Assembly: GCA_905221605.1 (NCBI GenBank)
Contig: CAJNDS010002804.1
Span: 208,646 to 272,645 of the forward strand
Origin: Symbiodinium natans
Taxonomy: Eukaryota > Sar > Dinophyceae > Suessiales > Symbiodiniaceae
DNA length: 64,000 bases
Direction: 5' to 3'
Shown: piece after piece, positions 21,223-33,279 of the stretch
How positions within the stretch are numbered: the stretch's first letter is position 1
Layout of the letters: each line of letters opens with the position of its first letter
Notes under the pieces: model-generated
Database searches by the model: none
Seen by the model: the letters and a program-made list of their open reading frames with translations, nothing else
What the model was told of the DNA's origin: nothing
Translations under genes and position numbers: made by a program

Positions 21223-22597
21223 AGAAAAGGGGGGCTTCTTCGGCTACTGTGCAGCATGAGGCCTGCTGCACTGAGAGGTGCAGATGTCCGGTATCACCAT
21301 GACCATGAAGGATCACTTCCACCTCCATTGTTCTCAATTAGCAGCTGAACGTTGTACCGAAACACATGTCAGTGTATTGCAAATCAAAATTTTGACCTGG
21401 GTTCCAGTATTTTCCAGTACTTAAGGTACTTAGTGCCTGATTTGAATCAGCGGTCGGCTTCTTTTTTGATTTGTAGGCACATCATGGTTCGGAGCTAGCA
21501 GTCTCTACAGGGGCGAAGAATATCAGGTGATCCCACTCGGCAAGCAACATCCTCAAACAGTTGCCAGCACAAGCACTTAACTTAAACATCTTCAGAGACA
21601 ATGGAAGAATATGGTGGTGGGCGCGCTTCTGGCCATAGCATCGGCTACAGTCCTGGACTGAGGTTCCCTGCTTGATTTTTGCCCTCGAATGGTTCTTGAC
21701 CTTGCAAGTCGTGATTCAGTTGCGGAAAGGTGCATGTTGCCACAATAGCCCAGGCAAGCGCGGCAGATGGCCAGCCGTAACCTCAATTGGGCTGACGAAG
21801 CGGATGTTCTTCTGCTGAAGCACTCGGCATCAACACATCCGATGTCAGTGTGAGAGTCAAAGTGGAAGTTCATGAGTTAGTTGCTTCTGAGGCCGGATCC
21901 AGAGTGCTGGGTAGAGGATGCTGGGAAGAACTTGCTGCTTCTCTTGGTGGTGCCAGATCCTTTGCTTGGAAAGCTGAGGAGTTCAACGAGAACTTCTGCT
22001 GCGGTGACCGCTGGGGTCTCACTGGAAATCCTGCATGCTGGAATGAGGACGCCTCCTCTTTGTCTGCATCTCTGTGAGAATCGCCTATTGGGGGTTAGAT
22101 GCAATGCGAGTAGTGCTTGCGTCAGCTTGCAACGAAGTTCTTCTGTGGAAGCGCTTCTTGCTGTTTCAAAGTCATGCAAACAACAGCCCCTAGCGAGACG
22201 GCAGTCTCTCATCGGAACGCTCCATGCTTGTTGCTCGCTTCCTGCCTGGGTTCCTAACGTCGCTAGGCGGTTCATGTCTGTGGATCGAAGCGTTTGGAAG
22301 GAGTTCACCTACCTTCGCTGTTGTGGCATCGACAAGTTTCCGCGGAGGCATTGATGAATTTTGGCATGCACAGAATGTCGAGAACTGCACAGTGCAAAGA
22401 ACGTACACTGCCTGTGCACATGGTTTCGCTTTCATCTGGCAGGCCGGACGATGACAGCAAGTGGGAGGCAACTGCAGCAGGAATTTCAATCGAGGACATG
22501 TTCGCTCATTGTTGCCCAGGTTGTTGGGAACGTTTGTAGACTGGAAAGGGTTTGTGTTGCGGGGTGGCAAGATATGCCACGTGGACTGACAAAAATC
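21223..22597. other. Intergenic, no gene seen
   Basis: Open frames here are short and overlap in several frames (for example 21850-22350 on both strands) with no family resemblance or splice pattern. No repeat stands out. Confidence 0.5.
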
Positions 22598-25500
22598 ATG
22601 TTTGCCATGTCTTGCCCAGTAGCCCTAGATGTTTCCGCAGCGGTGAAGCAGGATGGCAGCGAGTACGACTTCATAGTTGTGGGTGCCGGCTCAGCCGGCA
22701 GTCACACACTTGGATCCGCTGCAGCTGAGATGATAGGCTCCACCGTCACAGTTGCAACTTTGGCAAGGTGCTGTGGCGTCTCGTCTGGCTGCAGCAGACA
22801 CCGTCGATGGAGAGCCGTGGCGTGTTCTCATCCTCGAGGCGGAATATTCTGAGACAGACAGAGTAAACCTAGTGGCACAGAAACCACGGACAGTAGCTAA
22901 TTGTTGCACTGAGTCTTCCGCAGAGTCAGGCTGGTTCCTGGAGTGTGTCCGAGGTGCTCTCAGCCTTGGCTTCAATGTGATGAGCTCAAACGGTGTCCTG
23001 AAACAGGAGATTGCGGATCCCGACCGCAGTGCACAAAAGAAGGAATCTTGGTGGCCGGCGCTGGAGGTCAATTGGAGCGTCGGAAGGGAGGGAAGGCCCG
23101 GCACAAATGGGAAGGCGTGTCGATGCGCTTGTGCAGAGCCGGCATGTAATGCGATGCAGGACCTGGACCTACGCTACTGGCAGAGGAGTCGGAGGGACGG
23201 CCAGCGTAAACTCCATGATCTACACGTGCAGGGCCCAGATCGGCCCAGACCAGTGACCCTAAACCCTAAACCCTAAACCCTAAACCCTAAACCCTAAACC
23301 CCAAACCCCAAACCCCAAACCCTAAACCCTAAACCCTAAACCCTAAAGCAGCCAAGGCGAGGATCCATCTTCGAGTACGAGGCTCTCTCGGGAGCGCTGC
23401 AAGAGCTCTCTGCAAGAGCTCTACGAGGCGATGTTCTTTCTTTTCGGATTGTGCTGAGGCCTTCGGATGGTCTGTCGACGAGGTCCTCAGTGCCTTCAAG
23501 AGCCTGGAGGCTCCTCTTTGCTGCTCTGAGTCTTCTTTTCCCGCGCGCGCACTGCGCCTTTCGTGTTTTTTGCGGCGATGTCAGGCACCTATGGAGGCGC
23601 CTGGCTTCAGACCAGACCCATATTACCATCGGCCACTAATTACAGGCCATTTTTCCCTTGTGATCATCGCCATCTCATCCGAAATTCAGGTGCACAAGGT
23701 AAAGAGCATGTCAGGTGCACTCGATGATCCAGGCGATTTGCCGCGGCTCTCGGTTTGCTTCTTCTTTCGCTGCTTCCTTCACGTTACAACTTTGCTACTT
23801 TTTTTCTTATTTCACCACCTCCTGCGTTCTCAGTCTCAGGCCAGGCAGCCACCTGACCCTGGTGTCGGCCTTGCCCGAGGACCATGTCGAACCAGCTCTG
23901 TGTGTCTATTGCCTCAGAAGCTCAAAAAACGATGCTTCAGGCCCCTGTTGCGTTAACTTCCCTCGGGTCCCACATGCAGGAGCTTCCTCCGCTCTTCAGG
24001 AACCTCATCGCAGCCTTCGAGCGCATTCATGTGCCCTTCAGGTTGGGTCGGCCCTGTGCAGAGCGTCTCAAGAAGCAGCGAGTGGACCATACTCAGACAG
24101 GGTGGACCCCCACGGCAACGCCACGAACCACGGCATTGGCGGGATGTGGCGATCCATGGGCTGCTCGGAGCATATCAGAGCATTCCAAGAACTGCGTAGC
24201 GATAACGTAAGGGTCGTAAACGCAACTACGTGCAACTTGCATGATGGCAGATTCCCATGAAGACCCCGAAGGCGCTGTTGGATTTCGGCAAAGTCCGCAA
24301 CTCGTCACGGCTGAAAGAAGCAATAAGTCACGAAGGTGATCTGGCCTGAGAAGGCCTGAATCCGAAATGCCGGGGTTTTTAACCCTGCGCGCCAAAACGG
24401 ACAGGTTTGGCAGGAAATTCTAAAGAGATGATGGTACATTCTGAGGTGCACCTAACCATTTCACAACACAAGGACTCAGAGATGCCAAAGCAGCGCAACA
24501 AGAATTGCCAGCACTCAGTTGCGGCGTTGATCGTCAGTCATTCTGCAGCAAAGCTGGGAGCCACGGAGCACTGCCGTACCGGGTTTAGGGTTTAGGGTAG
24601 GTAAGGCGGCCTGGGCATATGCGGGCCACACCTTGCAGCAACGGGTTGGGCACAGCAACTGGATTACACTTCAAGGAACATGAGGTCAGGAGCATGACTA
24701 CGCACATGTGCATCCAGTAGTCACTTTCAAGTAGAACATGCCAGTTGTGAAAGTAGGACTGGTAGAAGTTCTCGGGCTGAATACATGTTGTTCACGTGTA
24801 CAAGGCTGTGGGCACCCAAAGTGTCAGCCCACGCGGATATCACGAGTGACAGCAGACGCTTGTCTGCAGTCAGTGGTGCGAAGAGCGATGACTTGATCAA
24901 TGTTGGCCTGGGATAAGGCTCGTGGGAGACCTCGATCAACCACGTACAAAGACTTGGCAGCTCCCTTTCACCGCTCGCCCTCGCACAGGCCCGTTACCAA
25001 GACAAGGTTGCTGACTGAACCATGCATCTTTTTTAAGGCTAGAAATGCGCAAGGATGGGGCCAGAGTCTGGCTATCCTCCCAAGAAGAACCAACAGTGGA
25101 GGTTGTCTACAGACAGTATAGCGTGCAGAAGCTTGAGAACAAGACCGTAGTAAAAGAGTGATTTCTCATCAAGTCCTTTGGGAAGCTTCTTGATGGCCCT
25201 GACCCAGCTTGAAGTGTGGCAGTTTGTCAAGTGTCGCATAGCTCTGCACATCTTGCCTTACCTACTCGATCTAAAAGGCTGGAGACGCTGACCCACGCAT
25301 TTGCAGAACGCATCATCTTTGATGGCACGAAGGCTTCGCTGCAAGCAAATCAAGCCAAAGACTGTAGTGCACCTAGTGATGCCCACATCACGTTGGTTTG
25401 AATGACAAACTTAGATGAGGCAACTTGTGCATACCTACTAGCCCACTCTGCTGGCTGTTGCTTTCGTAGTGGCATCTGTTGGTCTGTTGCCAATGGCTTG

Positions 25501-25900
25501 TACCTGTGGCTCGTGTGGGCATGTTGCAAGCAGTCACACGGCCTGGGCAACGCTGTTCAGGCTGTTGGTGTGGAAATTTCAGTGACATCGGATGATGCAC
25601 CACAGGTGGGAAAAGGTTTTCAACATGGAAATGCAACCGGCCTTGGAACAGTTCGTGAACGCCCCAGTGTTCTGTGCCAGGTAGTTCAGCGTCGCATGCG
25701 AATTCGGGCCAAAGAAGAGGCGCTTCGCTTGTGCCTGTGAACGCGTATTAAAGGAATGTGATGTGAGCATTTCCCATCATCGCCCCGTGGAGCCCCCCCC
25801 ACGAAGACCCAAAAAGAGAGCGAGGTCATCATCGCGGCCGGCGTGCTCGCCACCCCGAAGCTGCTGACCTTGTCGGGCGTGGCCGAGCCCAAGGAGAGCG
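22598..25900 (+). CDS. GMC-family FAD oxidoreductase, multi-exon (C-terminal exons not found)
   Basis: FAD-dependent alcohol/choline-dehydrogenase-type oxidoreductase. Exon 22598-22700 carries the Rossmann motif YDFIVVGAGSAG. 22768-22838 continues SAVASRLAAADTVDGEPWRV and LILE, with a Ser codon split A/GT. 23160-23232 has the GMC signature (TYATGRGVGGTASVNSMIYT). 24918-24988 reads ARGRPRSTTYKDLAAPF. 25278-25332 reads LETLTHAFAERIIFDGTK. 25561-25605 reads AVGVEISVTSDDAPQ. 25807-~25870 reads SEVIIAAGVLATPKLLTLSG, the second GMC signature. Junction phases fit throughout, with GC donors at 22839, 24989 and 25333. The His-containing C-terminal catalytic exons should lie further right but I did not find them. 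A candidate between 23232 and 24918 (DPHGNATNHGIGGMW, about 24101) is uncertain. A (CCCTAAA)n array sits 25 bp after the third exon. Substrate unknown. Confidence 0.85.
23257..23347. repeat. Telomere-type (CCCTAAA)n array inside an intron
   Basis: Thirteen 7-bp units, 91 bp, mostly CCCTAAA (TTTAGGG on the minus strand) with three central CCCCAAA variants. It begins 25 bp after the third GMC oxidoreductase exon and so lies in an intron. TTTAGGG is the plant/dinoflagellate telomere unit; here it is interstitial. Confidence 0.95.
24581..24597. repeat. Short TTTAGGG run
   Basis: GGGTTTAGGGTTTAGGG, two and a half telomere-type units in the opposite orientation to the 23257 array, in the same GMC intron region. 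Confidence 0.85.
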
Positions 25901-27899
25901 GATCAGAGCGCCGCGTTGCTTTGTTTCCGTGCCGCTCCTATTCGTGAGATTCCTTCATGATATCCGTTCATATATCAGTGTAACACTGTGTGCATCTCTT
26001 GAGGCAAGGCCGGGCGGGGTGAGGATAGGGAGCGTGCCTCTGTGTCATCTCGTCACTGATGGCTTTGATGGAGGGTGTTTCAGGCCAAAGCAGGAGGAGG
26101 CAACTCCAAGCCCGAAAGGAGCTGCGAATGAGGGAACTGCCCTGAGTGCAAAGCCCTGAAACCAAACATAACCAAACCAAACACACACGAAGCCCATCTA
26201 CCCTACTGTACCAGAAGAAGGTGAACATCTCTGAGCCACTCAAAACACCTGAGAGCTCGATGCAAACCCGAGGCTCCGGAAGGAGATGGGGAGTTGAGTT
26301 GCGAATCTTCAGCCCGAAGCCCCATCAACACGCTCAAGCCTCAATTAAAAGGGGATGACCCTGAACCCGACACCTCAAACCGCTGGACTCTCGCTTAAGC
26401 TAAAGGGGGGGACGGGCTGGTGCAATCCGCCAACCCTACAACGTTTCCAGGAAGTGCCAATGTGATCCTTAAGAGGAGATTAGATGGGAGCGTCAAATAG
26501 CAGCTGTAAGTCCTGAGCTGGGCAGGAGCTTGCTCGCCTGGGTATACCAGTGTCGCTGGCATCATTCCTTGTCTGCCTTGCTTCAATGCTTCAGTTCCAT
26601 CCCAACGACAGGTCATCGCAAGCTCACCCTCTGTCAGCCGGCACTTCCATGAGCACGTCGGCTTGTCCATTGTAGCTCACACCAATGTCCCGTGTGAGGC
26701 GCTTAGAAGTGCGGTGATCACCCCGAGCATTCTTCGATCTAGTCTGAGTCGGTAGGAAGCCGAAGCACGAAGAACGCTTGGCACACCAGGTCCAGAGGGC
26801 TATCACCTGAGTGAAGATGGCAGTGCACTCAGCACACTCTTGGCACCTTGGGGATTCGTCTGTGAGCGTACCGACCACGTCCCCCATAAGCACATGTTGC
26901 ACGCTCCTGCATATCAACGAAGGAAAGACTACCACACATCTGGGAAACACGGACCAGTTCATCGGTGTCTTGTCTCGAACAGTATGTGGGTTTCAGGTGC
27001 ATCCTGAATCTTGCATGTGGATTGCCGGGGCTCATGGCTCTGCCTGCCCAGGACAACTGTACGCGTTCCTGAATGCCCGAAGCTCAGAATCTCAGCTGGA
27101 AGAGCAACGGAGGCAAAAGAATTCGGACGCCGCTATTTGTTCTGACAAGCTGGAGCACTGAAATGGGGCAGCGATTGAGCAGAGCGTGTTGTGTGCCGAG
27201 CGGGCAGGCCACTGACAATCGACCGGGTGAGCCAGGTCCTGTAGATGCGGAGGTCAGTTTTATGAAGACATGCGGAAGCAAGTTTCAGGGATCTTGGCCG
27301 GTTGCTTTCGTGCACGTGCTGGTCAGGTTATGCTGCTGGAGGGATGTCTTGAAGGCCATCTTTCATTGTCCCCAGCCTAGTCATGACACAGGGTCCAATG
27401 GTCTAATTCCTTCCAGTTCGGTGCTGAAGCACTGGGCATGGTGCATGGCCCAGGACCTTTACGATCATCCTGCTCCAAGCACGTACCCGTGGAAGGTACC
27501 AGTCAAGTGCCACAGCTGAGCCCAAAAAGCTGCTTCGTTGCTTGGAAGGCTGGTCGTACAGTCTCGACACCCCATGGCCTCGCCACATCTCGATTACAAG
27601 CCACTGAGCAACAGTGACGACATTCAGGCCAGGCCTGCTAACATGAGCTAGCCTTCGGTTCGAGGTTAGTATCGTCACAGGTTGGAGAGGTGCAATCACA
27701 CAAGCCCTGCTCGCAGACCCTGAAAATGGAGAAAATGCAGTGAAGCATAACATCAGGGATCGATGACAAGCTGGTAGAGCACTTGTCAGGTCATCGCGAA
27801 CACCATTCGGCTGCTGTACCAGGCTTGACACACGGGCGTCCCAACAGTATAGACGTTTAGACTGGCTCCTGCTCCAACAAGGGTGTCTTCGCCTCAGAG
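25901..27899. other. No gene recognised
   Basis: The missing C-terminal GMC exons were sought here (HPxG and DASxMP motifs) without success. Remaining open frames are short and mutually overlapping. Confidence 0.45.
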
Positions 27900-28957
27900 C
27901 AGATGGCTCCCTTCGAGCTAGGCATCAGTCCTGGCATGGAGGTTCTCGCCGCCTGCTCTGCTGATTGTGTTTGCATTGGGGATGCCAACGGTGAAGTAGC
28001 GAAGTTGCGAAGGTGGTAGGGGATTTCCAGAAGCTGGCGTCAACCTGTCTTGCTTGCTCTTACCGTGTGCCAACCTTCTGCACCTGCACCAAATTTGACC
28101 TGCAACGGCAGGCAGTGGATCCGGGCCAACATCTACTACTACTCCCATCCCACGGGGACCGTGCATTCGTGGGCATGTTGCCTGGCTTCCCTGTTGTTCT
28201 GTCAAATGGCATGAGTTTCTGCTGCGTGCTGTCAAGCCGTAGGAGTAGAGCACGAAACCACCTTTGGTGTTGCTTTATCCTTTTTCCAGAGTCGTTCATC
28301 AAGCTACTTAAGAAACAAAGAGCACCAAAAAGAGCAAAAACACCAGTATGACCGTGTGGCGCAGCGCACATGACAGCAGATGATGCAGCCAGCACCCCTT
28401 CGTTTTGTCCTTGGATATCAGGACATTCCCACAGTAGGACAGTGCAGTGAACTCTAATTCTGGCCTTGTGCAATGCTGCTGGATCCAGAGTCATAGGCTT
28501 AGCATGACTTAGCTCTGAAGTACCAAACAAATCAACTTCGTGATGCTAAAATGCAGGTCGTCTCACGCGCCTGCTGCTCTTCCGGCAGGCCCACGTTTGC
28601 TCAGTGCAGCAAGTGTAGCATAGTTTTGCCGACAGCCGCGTTGACAAATTAGGTGTTGCGTCAGAATTTGAACATGTTGAGCGCAGGGCGGCCTCCGTGT
28701 TCTGCCCCGGAGGTGACCCCCTCCTACACGGAGGCAGGACAGCTCGACCTTGTGACTTTCATCACTGGACTGCTTTGCCCATACAAGGTCCTCTTCGCTG
28801 ACACTCAGTACGCTCTGTGCCCTGGCTTTGGCTTTGCTCTGCTTTGCTTGAATTGCGCATCATCGTGGCCTGCATGCTCAATGAACATTCAAGCCAATTC
28901 GAGCATTTCGAGCTTCAGAGCGATTTGCACATTGCTTATCATGTCTGCCATTCCAAG

Positions 28958-29070
28958 GCTGGGTGCTGATCCAGATGCATCTGAGATGGATCTACGGCAA
29001 TGCTTCCTGCGCAAAGCTGTGGAAGTCCATCCGACCACGCTCAGGCCCATGTCACCACTTTGTGCAGATG
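28958..29070 (+). CDS. J-domain-like exon with HPD changed to HPT
   Basis: After a CCAAG acceptor the frame reads LGADPDASEMDLRQCFLRKA then VEVHPTTLRP. This follows the DnaJ pattern (LGV-x-PDAS-x-x-E-I-R-x-A-F-R-K-x-A-x-x-HPD) through helices I-II and the loop. The Asp of the HPD tripeptide, needed for stimulating Hsp70 ATPase, is Thr. It is either a J-like domain without that activity, a decayed copy, or chance. Only one exon is visible; flanking exons were not found. Confidence 0.4.
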
Positions 29071-29444
29071 GATTCAGCACAGCAATGTAGGCTTAAGACA
29101 AATGAGCTTGGTACATGTACTTAAGATGATGTGATAAAGTTCGCACAAGTGGTGACGGGCCTGCAGAATTGTTGCAAGAGAGCCGGCCAAACGAAAAACC
29201 ATGAAAAACCACAAGTAAGCTTCATGTTCCCTGAGCGGCAGGCTGCAAAGATCTGCCGATAGCGAGGCCTTCTGCAAGGCGCCCTTGGGAAGAATCACAG
29301 AACAAAATCATCGGTTGACTGATGGCTGTTCAGTTGAGCATCACGACCAGTCAGCCGCTTCACTGGTTTCCGGTTGCCTCCACCTTGCGTAGCGAAATGG
29401 TTCAGTACGGGCGCGACCGGCGCACGCTAAGTCGACCGCCCACT

Positions 29445-29483
29445 CTTAGGGTTTCAGGATTTAGGGAATTAGGGATTAGGGGG
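29445..29483. repeat. Degenerate TTTAGGG-like run
   Basis: Five GGG-ended words (TTAGGG, TTTAGGG, ATTAGGG, ATTAGGG and one with CAGG) within 39 bp; a decayed telomere-like stretch. Confidence 0.7.
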
Positions 29484-29982
29484 TTGAGGTGCGAGACGGT
29501 GTAATGGTGTGTCGGCGTTAAACGGTCTTCGTACTGACCTGCGCTCAAATGGTCGCAGCATTTCTGGCAAGGTTGCGGCTGCCTGGACCGAGCTCCGAGA
29601 TCTAGGTTCAAGGTGGAGATATGACATGGATCCTGGGCAGACTCAGTTGCTGAATGCATAGTAGCATAGTACCACGCTGCTGGGATAGCTCAGGAGTTGC
29701 AAGTTGGTCGCGGACGTGTGTCAGATGGGAGCCACAGGGCACCCCCCATGGACCTTGAAAAGGTGAGGGCTTTATTCTGGGTTGTTTGTTCTGGATGTTT
29801 CTTGCTTATCTCTGGAGGCCTTGGGAATCTTTGCCTTCGAGTCGTGGGCCTTGAGGCAAGGGCTTCCATGGTTGCCTCGTACTGCAACGCGCGCCGAGGA
29901 CGTGGGTCTGCGAAAAGAGCGCCAATCAAGTGCCATGGCCATCTCTTTGCCATGTCTTTGCCATGCTTTGAGATGCAGTGGA

Positions 29983-30040
29983 AGCCTGGGGGAAAGCCTA
30001 GGGAAAGCCTAGGCAGAGCCTTGGGAAGCCTAGGCAGCAC
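29983..30040. repeat. Short tandem repeat, GGRAAGCCTAGG-like
   Basis: Four imperfect copies of a ~12-bp unit with AGCCTAGG core. No coding role is visible. Confidence 0.6.
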
Positions 30041-30450
30041 AAGACTTCGCCCCCGTCCTGGAGCGCGCGCACCAGCTTGCGGTGGCCTTGGGCTCCAAGC
30101 TTTTTAAGCACTTGGAAGATCCGTTGTTGCACCGCTGTTTGCATGGTTGCATGCTGTTGCAAGTCGGGAGCTTCGTCCCAGGTTGATGAGCAGGGGGACG
30201 CGAAGAGAGTCATGCTTCCGGACAGTCAGGATGGGCCTTCACGGAAAGATGTGCTGTGTGATGAGCATGTGTGCCACTGCAACCATCCCGATGCGTTGAC
30301 AGACGCGTGGTGGGAAGGTGACGCCAACAACGGTAGCTTGCGGAATGGCTGTGTCGGCTGGGCTGCTGGCGGCCGGCTGCGTTGCCAGTGCGGCAGGGTA
30401 TCCCTCACTAGGCACACTCCGTTTGTGGGACCCACGCTGCGGATCAGTTT

Positions 30451-33279
30451 CGGAACGCTCACATGTCTTGCCAGGCTCCTGCGTGCGCAAGGGTGCTCTC
30501 TTCCAGGGTGCCAGTCAGGCAGTTAGCGGTTACAACGCTTTGCAGAGTGGCCTGTCCGCATTCTTGCATTCTGCATAAAGTTTTTCCATCGGGATCTCAC
30601 GTGCTCGCTCCCACATCTGCATGATGATATAGACACATCGCATACGACGTGCTCACAGAAGCCATGAAGAAAGTCCGTGCGCAAGACAATTGGCATGGAG
30701 GGATTCACATGTGACTGGATGCGGTTCGGGGTGCGCGTAATCATTCGTCAGCCCTGGGCGTGCCGCTGACCGGTTGCCAGTGGGCTGTCAGTACAGTAGA
30801 AAGGGGGTGGACCCAAAATCCAGCTTGGCTCAGGTGATGACTTCCAGGCCGCTTGGACGAATTTCAAGATGTTTCGAGATTGAAGCTCTGCAGCCCGATC
30901 CTTCGCGCTCGTCGAAGCCTTATGGGTGCCATCTCAGGCAGCTTGTGCGCGTGTCTCGCAAAGTGCCTCGAAGCTCGGTGCATCCTGCACCGACGACCCT
31001 TTCGCAACTCTATTCGGTTCGCGCCCCAGCTACTCGTAGTAAGCACAGTTGAAGCTCATTCTGCGGATGCATCTTGTGGGACAGAACAATCAGTTTCTCC
31101 GAGTGTTCCTGATGCGCAGAGACTGAGGTGGGATGTCGTGCCTCCCACATAGGCGATCTCGAGCCTGTCTCTTCCAGGAGACCGGTCATTGGCAGGTCTT
31201 TCGTTGTCATGAGCACTATGCCATGCTGCGAGCAGATGCGCCAGACCCGTCTTTCAGTCATGTGAGCCATGTGCGACCTCCCTTGAAAGACAGAAGATGT
31301 GAATGCGGTGTGGTGGCATTCTTGGCCTCCGGTGCGCACTTGCCTACCTGAGCTCAATTTCAAAACGCAGCGTTCATCGGCACGTTTTTGCTGATGCATC
31401 GGTTGTCTTTTTCGTTCATGGCGAAATCCGCTTGCAGGAAGCGGATGGCAGCGACAGCGAAGACCTCCCTGATTCCGATGAAGAGGAGAGCGTGAGGGCT
31501 CTGATTTGTGGATGGGGAAGGGGCCTGCTGCAAGATTGCCTTTGGAAGTACCTTGTCTGGGCAACTTGTGATCGCAAAAGGCTGAGGGTGTTCGAGCCCC
31601 CCTCAACCCTTGAGGGGCTGGAAAAGCCCGCAGAGGGGCCGAAAACCGTTTTCGGGCCACCCTTTCTTCCTCGGAACAGGGGCGACCCGAGATCCCGAGC
31701 CGGCCTAACACAAGGGGCCAACAGGACCGGCAGAAGCTGGGCAGCTTAGCCTTGGGGCTGGAGCTATGTGGGCTCTGGAGGAGTCTACATGTTGCAAGCT
31801 CAAGGAAAATTCGAAAAGAGCGAACTGAAACGACAAACGTCGGAAAGATGCAACCGCTTGGAGAAGGTGCCCTCTGTACGTAGAACCGTTCTTTAGAACT
31901 CATAGTCTAAAGGTCGCGAACCCGAAACCCCAATCCAGTCTTTACGGTTGCTTCATTCGGTTCGTTTCGCCTCCAGTGTAGTTTCACGGTTCTTTGCGGT
32001 TGGGCTTCCAGATGTTTCGATTCCCGGCTCGCGTTTCGATTCCCGATTTTCCTTGAGACAGAGACGAGTAGGAAGCCGATCTTGTCCTCTGAAGGATGCA
32101 CGCGTGATTCTCCCTGGAGATACAGTTCGGGTGGTGGCCCTCGAGGTCTCCTGTTCGGGAGAAAGGTTGGCTTCAGGTCCTGGGATAGTCACACAGCACA
32201 GCAGGGCGCAGCGAAGCGCAGCAAAGCGCAGCAAAGCATAGCAAAGCGCAGCACAGAAGAGACCTGCACGTTCCAACGAGGGCACCACTGGTCGCCTGGG
32301 TCAAGTTCTGAAGGCTCCTGCGCAAGCAGGCCGGACATCGAGTTTAAAGCAGAGCTGACTTACATGGGCTTTGGTCCCTGGCCCCTCTTGTTGCCAATTG
32401 GCAGGTGGCAGCTTTCAGGTTCAACTGCTCTCGCCTCCCATAAGGCCCGGCTGCAAGTTCACAAGACGTGAGAAATTGCAAAGAACCCATCGAATTACGT
32501 GATTCTACTGATTGCGTGGTCATGGCGCTGCAGGCTTGATGCCTCAGTTTCAACGACCCTTGGCTTGAGCAGGTTTCACTCAAATCTCAGTGTGTGATGG
32601 ATCAAACGGTTGGAGTGGTCCTTTACTTACTGTTGTACAAATGATGCGGCACGATCATTCGCTTCACATGTCTGGTTCGCTAAGGCAAAGCAGCGAAAGG
32701 CTCATCAGCGTCAAGAAGGAGAACCTCCAACTTGCAAATGTCGCTCCCTCATGGCCTCATGGTAAGGTGGTATCGGGTGCCACAAAAGCCTTCGCAGGCG
32801 AAACCATGTTTCTCGTTTACAAGAGTGCGTCGCGAAGTGCATGTCGTGCCAAGGAGAGCGCCTGTCCGCGAAGCGGCTCTGAGCCTGTTCTATCCACAGC
32901 AGAGTTTCTGTGACAGGCTCGCGTGGGCCTGGATTGAAGCTGCAAAGATTGCAATACGCAGGAACCGGCCTCAATTGAGGCTCGTGGGCATGGGAGGAGG
33001 TTAGCCTTGCAAAAAGTCCGCGGGGGCCCATCTAGGGCCCGATGTTGGCGATGTTGGTGCCCATGCTGGCATGCCAAGACTTGAAGAATTAAGTCCTTCT
33101 GCCGGTATGTCTGCCCTGCCATGGAGCTCTGGGCAAGATCTGTAGCAGGTGTACCTTGTAGATGTTGATGGTCATGTGACCCGCACTCCCCGACACCTGT
33201 TCTCTCAAGTCGTCTTCTCTACATGTGAAGTATCTAGAAGTATAGGATGTGTTAGAACCTAGTCAGACGAGTGGATTAG
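30451..33279. other. Gene-poor stretch with one acidic exon-like segment
   Basis: Nothing recognisable. An acceptor at about 31438 precedes an acidic segment (EADGSDSEDLPDSDEEES, + strand), a possible exon. A 297-codon minus-strand frame (31010-31903) is the longest open frame here but has no structure or family resemblance; see rejected items. A short AGCAAAGCGC tandem repeat lies at 32207-32255. Confidence 0.4.
32207..32255. repeat. AGCAAAGCGC tandem repeat
   Basis: Four to five imperfect 10-bp units (GCAGCAAAGC, GCAAAGCATA and similar). On the minus strand it reads as alternating Leu/Cys/Ala, a translation artefact. Confidence 0.8.

Larger units (their letters stand above)
27900..30450 (+). 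other. Weak WD40-like exon segments
   Basis: Two + strand segments resemble WD-repeat strands. 27903-28004 reads GMEVLAACSADCVCIGDANG and EVAKL. 30370-30440 reads AAGCVASAAGYPSLGTLRLW then DPRCGSVSE, which has the G-T-L-R-L-W-D-x-R core of a WD repeat. A third open exon-like stretch (28690-28787, SYTEAGQLDLVTFITGLL) matches nothing. They could belong to one gene interrupted by the J-domain-like exon, but I cannot link them, and chance resemblance is possible. Confidence 0.25.

Noticed and set aside
31010-31903. 297-codon minus-strand frame
   Set aside because: Longest minus frame in the GC-rich part, but Ser/Arg/Pro-rich with no domain, no conserved-looking blocks and no agreement with the strand of all recognised genes. 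Not impossible, only unsupported.
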